From: Actinomycetota bacterium
GTDB lineage: Bacteria; Actinomycetota; Actinomycetes; Nanopelagicales; Nanopelagicaceae
Assembly (NCBI GenBank): GCA_009700025.1
Contig: WLMW01000010.1
Span: forward strand, 1-33,194
Direction: 5' to 3'
DNA: 33,194 nt
A program made the position numbers and the translations under genes. The notes beneath the pieces are model-generated. The model did not search any database. It was not told the DNA's origin and saw nothing but the letters and a program-made list of their open reading frames with translations. Below, piece after piece: positions 29,449 to 33,194 of this stretch. Position 1 is the first letter of the stretch, and every line of letters starts with the position of its first letter.

Positions 29449-30375
29449 ATGAATTTGACGCCTATTTTTTCAGGTGGAAGTGGTCGGTCTGGAACGACAA
29501 TCATCATCAATTTACTGGATAAGCATGAGTCATTTAAGGCGAGCCTGCCTCGGGAGATTAGATTTCTTACTGACAGGCTTGGTCTCTTGGATCTAAATTA
29601 TGTAAGACCGTACCCTTTTGAGTTATCAATCAGACACATTCTCACCCGCTCCGCCTTAATGACATTACGGGTTACCAAGAGCGGTAAAAGAGGTTTATTT
29701 CTTTCGAGGATGCAGGATTATTGGTGGTCAACAGAAGGAAAAAATGGGAAGCCCCGTGGCTTAGTGCAAAGTATTGCTAAAAATGAACTTGAAAGAATCC
29801 TTGAAGAATTCAACAAGTCCCCAAAGAGCGAGTTAGAAAAAGCATCTTCTCAGCTATTTTTTGACATAGCGAATTCACAAATAAGTAAACCTGGAATCCG
29901 ATACTTTGGAGATTCGACACCAGCAAATATCACAAATTCTCAATACATCAAACAACTTCTCCCTACTTCGAAGTTTATTAATATGACTCGAGATGGTAGA
30001 GACGTTGCATTCTCAATTTCTAAACAACCTTGGGGACCGAATAACCCAGTGGAGTGTCTTGAGTTCTGGAAAAAAAGGTTACTAAGTGGGGTAAGTGCAT
30101 TAGAAAAAATTGACAGAGATTCTTGGATTGAAATCCGAATTGAGGAACTTGTTGAGCAAAAGCGTGATGAGACTTATACAAGACTGTCAAATTTTTTGGA
30201 TTTACCAGAATCAATCAAAATGAGAGATTTTTTTAATTCCACAGTAAATGTTGAGAATATGCATAGTGGAACTTGGCAATTTGCGTTACCGTCACCACAT
30301 CAATTCAACGCTAGATACTCAGAAATACTAAAAGAATTGAGCGATGAAGGAATTAATTTTATAAAGTACTATTGA
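29449..30375 (+). CDS. PAPS-dependent sulfotransferase, paralogue of the divergent neighbour
   Basis: A 308-aa sulfotransferase with the 5'-phosphosulfate loop GGSGRSGTT (9-17) and the 3'-phosphate motif NMTRDGRDVAFSI. It lacks a signal peptide or membrane helix, so it is cytoplasmic. Similar overall plan and shared motifs with the gene at 28379 indicate descent from a common ancestor, but divergence is large enough that acceptors probably differ. The DNA looks more A/T-rich than the core genes, with runs such as TTTTTTTAA, which may mean later acquisition. It ends 10 bp from the convergent permease gene, whose operon makes PAPS. Confidence 0.87.
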   Translation: MNLTPIFSGGSGRSGTTIIINLLDKHESFKASLPREIRFLTDRLGLLDLNYVRPYPFELSIRHILTRSALMTLRVTKSGKRGLFLSRMQDYWWSTEGKNGKPRGLVQSIAKNELERILEEFNKSPKSELEKASSQLFFDIANSQISKPGIRYFGDSTPANITNSQYIKQLLPTSKFINMTRDGRDVAFSISKQPWGPNNPVECLEFWKKRLLSGVSALEKIDRDSWIEIRIEELVEQKRDETYTRLSNFLDLPESIKMRDFFNSTVNVENMHSGTWQFALPSPHQFNARYSEILKELSDEGINFIKYY

Positions 30376-30385
30376 AACCCTCTGA

Positions 30386-31141
30386 TCAACCGTTTATTAC
30401 ACGAATTCCATTAAAAAGAATAATTGCTATTGAGACACAAATTGCTAGTGGTTTCTTAGGTAATTTACCAACTAAACGAGCAGCCAATGGAGCTATTAGG
30501 GTTCCACCGAGCGCAAGCCCACCTACAACACTCCAGTCAACATCAATACGAGAAAGATTTGCAATAAAACCGACACTTGCAGCTAGGGCAACGATGAACT
30601 CTGCCGCGCTTACTGTTCCTATGACCTTACGTGGCTCAGTTTTAGTTGTTGCTAAAAGTGTTGGCGTCACTATTGGTCCCCAGCCCCCGCCACCTGATGC
30701 ATCTACAAAACCACCCGTAAAGCCAAGATAGGTCAGAAAATTCGGATTTTTTATCTCAATTAAGTTAGCGCTGTCAGGGCTTTGAAAAATGTTGCGATAG
30801 AGCAAAAGGAATCCTAAAAAAAGTAGCAGCGTGGATATGAAAATTCTTCCATTAGAAGAGTCTATAAACGAAAGAAAGGTAGCGCCGCAGAGAGCTCCTA
30901 CTCCACCTGGAATTGCCAGGCGCTTGAGAATTTTCTTATCGACATTCTCAGCATGCCAATGTGATGCTCCTGAAGCTAACGTTGTCCCAATCTCTGCAAT
31001 GTGTACAGCTACAGAAGCTACTGATGCAGTTGCTCCAAGAGTGAGCAGAAGCGTAGAACTTGAGAGACCAAATCCCATTCCTAAGGAACCGTCAATAAGT
31101 TGTGCTATCGATCCTGCGAGTGCAAATAACATCCAACTCAT
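30386..31141 (-). CDS. TauE/SafE-family sulfite/sulfonate permease-like protein
   Basis: A 251-aa membrane protein with about seven to eight helices of the TauE/SafE (DUF81) family. Two family motifs are visible: IDGSLGMGFGL near the N-terminus and the repeat-related FVDASGGGGWGPIVTPTLL in the middle. Members move sulfite, sulfate, sulfoacetate or related anions across the membrane. Its ATG overlaps the cysNC stop (ATGA), so it is coupled to sulfate activation. A sulfate importer for PAPS synthesis is therefore the leading idea; sulfite export is the alternative. Confidence 0.88.
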   Translation of the reverse strand: MSWMLFALAGSIAQLIDGSLGMGFGLSSSTLLLTLGATASVASVAVHIAEIGTTLASGASHWHAENVDKKILKRLAIPGGVGALCGATFLSFIDSSNGRIFISTLLLFLGFLLLYRNIFQSPDSANLIEIKNPNFLTYLGFTGGFVDASGGGGWGPIVTPTLLATTKTEPRKVIGTVSAAEFIVALAASVGFIANLSRIDVDWSVVGGLALGGTLIAPLAARLVGKLPKKPLAICVSIAIILFNGIRVING

Positions 31142-32961
31142 AAGATTAACTTTAACAGTGCGTTAACATTTTCAGAGACAGCGAGTTTGCCATCTAAGAC
31201 AATATTGGGATTTGTTGGAACCTCGTACTCCTGTCCAAGGCCGGTCAAGTTAGGAATCTCTCCAGCCGCCGCTTTCTTATAAAGGCCTTTTGGATCTCGA
31301 GCTTTGCAAATTTCAATTGGTGTGTCTACCCACGCTTCAAAGAATTCGCTCTCATCAAAGATAGATCGAGCTTGGTCACGATCACTCTTGAAAGGACTTA
31401 CAAGAGCAACGATGACATAAAGACCGGCATCAATCATTAATTTTGCAATTTCTGAAGTACGGCGTACATTCTCAGCACGTTCTTCTGGGGTAAATCCTAA
31501 ATCCTTGTTGATTCCTAATCGTAGATTATCGCCATCTAAAACATATGAATGAATTCCGAGATTGAAAAGTTTCTTCTCAAGCTCATTTGCAATTGTAGAT
31601 TTTCCAGAACCAGAGAGTCCAGTGAGCCAAAGAACCCCTGGCTTTTGATGCTTCATATGCGCCCGCTCGGTTTTGCCAACTTCATAGTTATGGTGCGTGA
31701 TGTTACTTCCTCTGCGCAATACATGGTCAATCATTCCAGCGCCAACAGTACGGTTTGAGGCTCTATCAACAAGAACGAAATTACCAAAATCTCTTGATTC
31801 TTTGTATGGCAGTAAAGCTAAGGCGGTATCAGTAGCAATTTCGATAGAACCAATTTCATTCATTAAAAGTGTTGTGGCTGAATTGTGCTCTCCGCTATTT
31901 ACTTCAATTTTATGTCTTATCTTGGTCACGATTGCTGGGGTAGTGGTGGTTCCGGCAATTAAAATATATGAGCGGCTATGAATGAGTGGATTCTCATCTA
32001 GCCAAACGATATTTGCCACATAACGATCACTAGAGATTAGTTCTTCGGTTGATTTAACAATTAAGTCTCCTCTAGTGGCGTCAATTTCAGGTTCAAGAAC
32101 AAGAGTGATTGCGGATTCATTCACAGCTTTTTCCATATCGCCGTTGAAAGTTACAATCCTAGATATTTTGGCAGTTACACCACCTGGAAAAGTCTTTATT
32201 GTTTCGCCAACAGTAAATTCACCATCATGAACTGTTCCGGAAACTCCGCGGAAGTTCTCGGCTCTAGAGATACTCTGTATCTGCAAGCGTGCACCGCGAT
32301 CTATTGTCGCTTTGGGCGCCCAATCTTGAATTGCTTGTATGAGAGTAGGACCTTTGTACCAGTCCATAAAGGTACTTGCATCCACAACGTTATCTCCAGC
32401 TAATGCACTCATCGGTATAACTGTTGAATTTTTGATGTTCAATCTATGGAGAGCATCTGAAATTTCAAGTGAAATGCTTTGGAAGATTGATTGCGAATAA
32501 TCTTTGGCGTCAAGTTTATTCACTGCAATAATGACATGACTCACACCCATTAAGGCACAGATTGTTAAATGCCTAAGGGTCTGTGTTCGGACACCTCTTG
32601 TGGCGTCTACTAGCACCAGTGCAATATCAGCACGTGATGCGGCTACTGCCATATTGCGTGTGTATTGTTCGTGTCCAGGTGCATCAGAGATGATCAAGCG
32701 CTTACCGTTGAGCAAGTTCATAGATCGATAAGCAACGTCGATAGTTATTCCTTGCTCACGTTCGGCTTCAAGGCCATCAGTGAGTAGGGAAAAGTCGATT
32801 TCACCGGTTGGAATAGTTGAACCACTTCGGCGTATTTTACGTGTGGCATCGATACTGTCATGAGGAACGCTATCTGTTTGAACTAAAAGTCTACCGATTA
32901 AAGTACTTTTTCCATCATCAACGCTGCCACATGTTAATAAACGAATAATAGATTTGGTCAT
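31138..32961 (-). CDS. cysNC: Bifunctional sulfate adenylyltransferase subunit 1 / adenylylsulfate kinase (CysN-CysC fusion)
   Basis: A 607-aa fusion, NodQ-like in layout. Residues 1-430 are CysN, an EF-Tu-like GTPase with G1 GSVDDGKS (12-19), G3 DAPGH (93-97) and G4 NKLD (148-151); with CysD it makes adenylylsulfate from ATP and sulfate. Residues from about 438 are APS kinase, with Walker A GLSGSGKST (448-456) and LGFTPEERAENVRR, making PAPS. The ATG overlaps the cysD stop by one base (TAATG). PAPS can feed reduction or sulfotransferases; no cysH or sulfite reductase gene is in view and two sulfotransferases lie 0.8-2.8 kb away, favouring the latter. Confidence 0.96.
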   Translation of the reverse strand: MTKSIIRLLTCGSVDDGKSTLIGRLLVQTDSVPHDSIDATRKIRRSGSTIPTGEIDFSLLTDGLEAEREQGITIDVAYRSMNLLNGKRLIISDAPGHEQYTRNMAVAASRADIALVLVDATRGVRTQTLRHLTICALMGVSHVIIAVNKLDAKDYSQSIFQSISLEISDALHRLNIKNSTVIPMSALAGDNVVDASTFMDWYKGPTLIQAIQDWAPKATIDRGARLQIQSISRAENFRGVSGTVHDGEFTVGETIKTFPGGVTAKISRIVTFNGDMEKAVNESAITLVLEPEIDATRGDLIVKSTEELISSDRYVANIVWLDENPLIHSRSYILIAGTTTTPAIVTKIRHKIEVNSGEHNSATTLLMNEIGSIEIATDTALALLPYKESRDFGNFVLVDRASNRTVGAGMIDHVLRRGSNITHHNYEVGKTERAHMKHQKPGVLWLTGLSGSGKSTIANELEKKLFNLGIHSYVLDGDNLRLGINKDLGFTPEERAENVRRTSEIAKLMIDAGLYVIVALVSPFKSDRDQARSIFDESEFFEAWVDTPIEICKARDPKGLYKKAAAGEIPNLTGLGQEYEVPTNPNIVLDGKLAVSENVNALLKLIL

Positions 32962-33194
32962 TAGAAGTATCCCTCTGACTTCTTTTTCTCCATAGAATCT
33001 TCGTTTTCTCCATCAATTAGTCGCGTTGCACGCTCGCTTAGTTTTACTTGGAGTACTTCTTCTACTACCTCAGTGATGGTGCGCGCATCTGATTCAACGG
33101 CTGCAGTTAGCGGATAACACCCAAGTGTACGGAAGCGGACATTTCTTAATTCAGGTTTTTCATTCTCTGATAAAGGAAGTCGATCATCATCAAC
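32961..33194 (-). CDS. cysD: Sulfate adenylyltransferase subunit 2, C-terminal part (5' end outside window)
   Basis: The minus-strand frame runs from the right edge to TAA at 32963-32961 and encodes 77 residues. They match the C-terminal end of Cys[18 protein letters not shown], followed by [11 protein letters not shown] and the terminal KKKSEGYF, close to the family ending KKREGYF. CysD is the ATP-pyrophosphatase-type catalytic subunit that pairs with CysN. The gene is truncated by the window edge and so is missing from the ORF track. It overlaps cysNC by one base, so the two subunits are translated together. Confidence 0.93.
   Translation of the reverse strand, partial: VDDDRLPLSENEKPELRNVRFRTLGCYPLTAAVESDARTITEVVEEVLQVKLSERATRLIDGENEDSMEKKKSEGYF

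Noticed and set aside
28379-30375. The sulfotransferase pair as a mobile or phage-borne island
   Set aside because: The plus-strand gene looks A/T-rich, but there is no integrase, transposase, tRNA or flanking repeat to support an island.

Overview
This window looks like chromosome from a streamlined, low-to-mid-GC freshwater actinobacterium, most likely of the acI / Nanopelagicales type (Planktophila- or Nanopelagicus-like). That assignment is an inference. It rests on actinobacterial gene orders (rplS-lepB-rnhB-yraN-comM-dprA, divergent glgA/glgC, aroG near a PknL-like kinase and a GGPP synthase), GC that looks well below that of most actinobacteria, very tight packing, and a carotenoid locus with a split CrtYc/CrtYd cyclase. 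No gene-free stretch reaches 300 bases; the longest gap is about 160 bp (22821-22979). No rRNA, tRNA, CRISPR, insertion sequence or prophage was seen.

Layout. 1-5254 (+): the 3' end of rplS with a repetitive C-terminal tail, then lepB, rnhB, yraN, comM, dprA and era. 5231-9955: an EamA permease behind glgA (-), divergent glgC (+), and xylB (-). 10046-12944 (+): a phosphofructokinase carrying the pyrophosphate-type signature (Asp104/Lys124), class II DAHP synthase aroG, and an O6-alkylguanine-DNA methyltransferase. 12918-18690 (-): pnuC-type transporter and a small P-loop kinase headed by a TPP riboswitch, then a PASTA-domain Ser/Thr kinase, endonuclease IV, a second EamA permease and threonine aldolase. 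18801-22820: carotenoid core, crtYc-crtYd (+) and crtE-crtI-crtB (-). 22980-23615 (+): a CDP-alcohol phosphatidyltransferase. 23575-28352 (-): a second carotenoid block (CrtA-like oxygenase, CruF-like hydratase, CruG/CrtQ-like glycosyltransferase, CrtD/CrtI-like desaturase) preceded by a YbaK protein and a small membrane protein. 28379-33194: two divergent sulfotransferases, a TauE/SafE permease, a fused CysN-CysC and the 3' end of cysD.

How the parts fit together. CrtE, CrtB and CrtI make lycopene and CrtYc/CrtYd cyclise it. CruF, CrtD, the glycosyltransferase and the CrtA-like enzyme would then modify an uncyclised end. The predicted product is a monocyclic, hydrated, desaturated, possibly 2-keto, glycosylated carotenoid (a myxol / phleixanthophyll / salinixanthin-like scaffold). 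CysD/CysNC supply PAPS, and the two adjacent sulfotransferases would use it on an unknown acceptor.

Regulation. The heads of transcription units repeatedly show TANNNT followed by 6-7 nt and then ATG/GTG, which suggests leaderless mRNAs. Four divergent gene pairs have back-to-back -10 boxes sharing one TA step. Convergent genes overlap or abut, leaving no room for conventional terminators. The most interesting items are the TPP-riboswitch-controlled PnuC plus unknown kinase (candidate thiamine salvage pair), the carotenoid glycoside block, the PAPS/sulfotransferase cluster beside it, and the promoter architecture.
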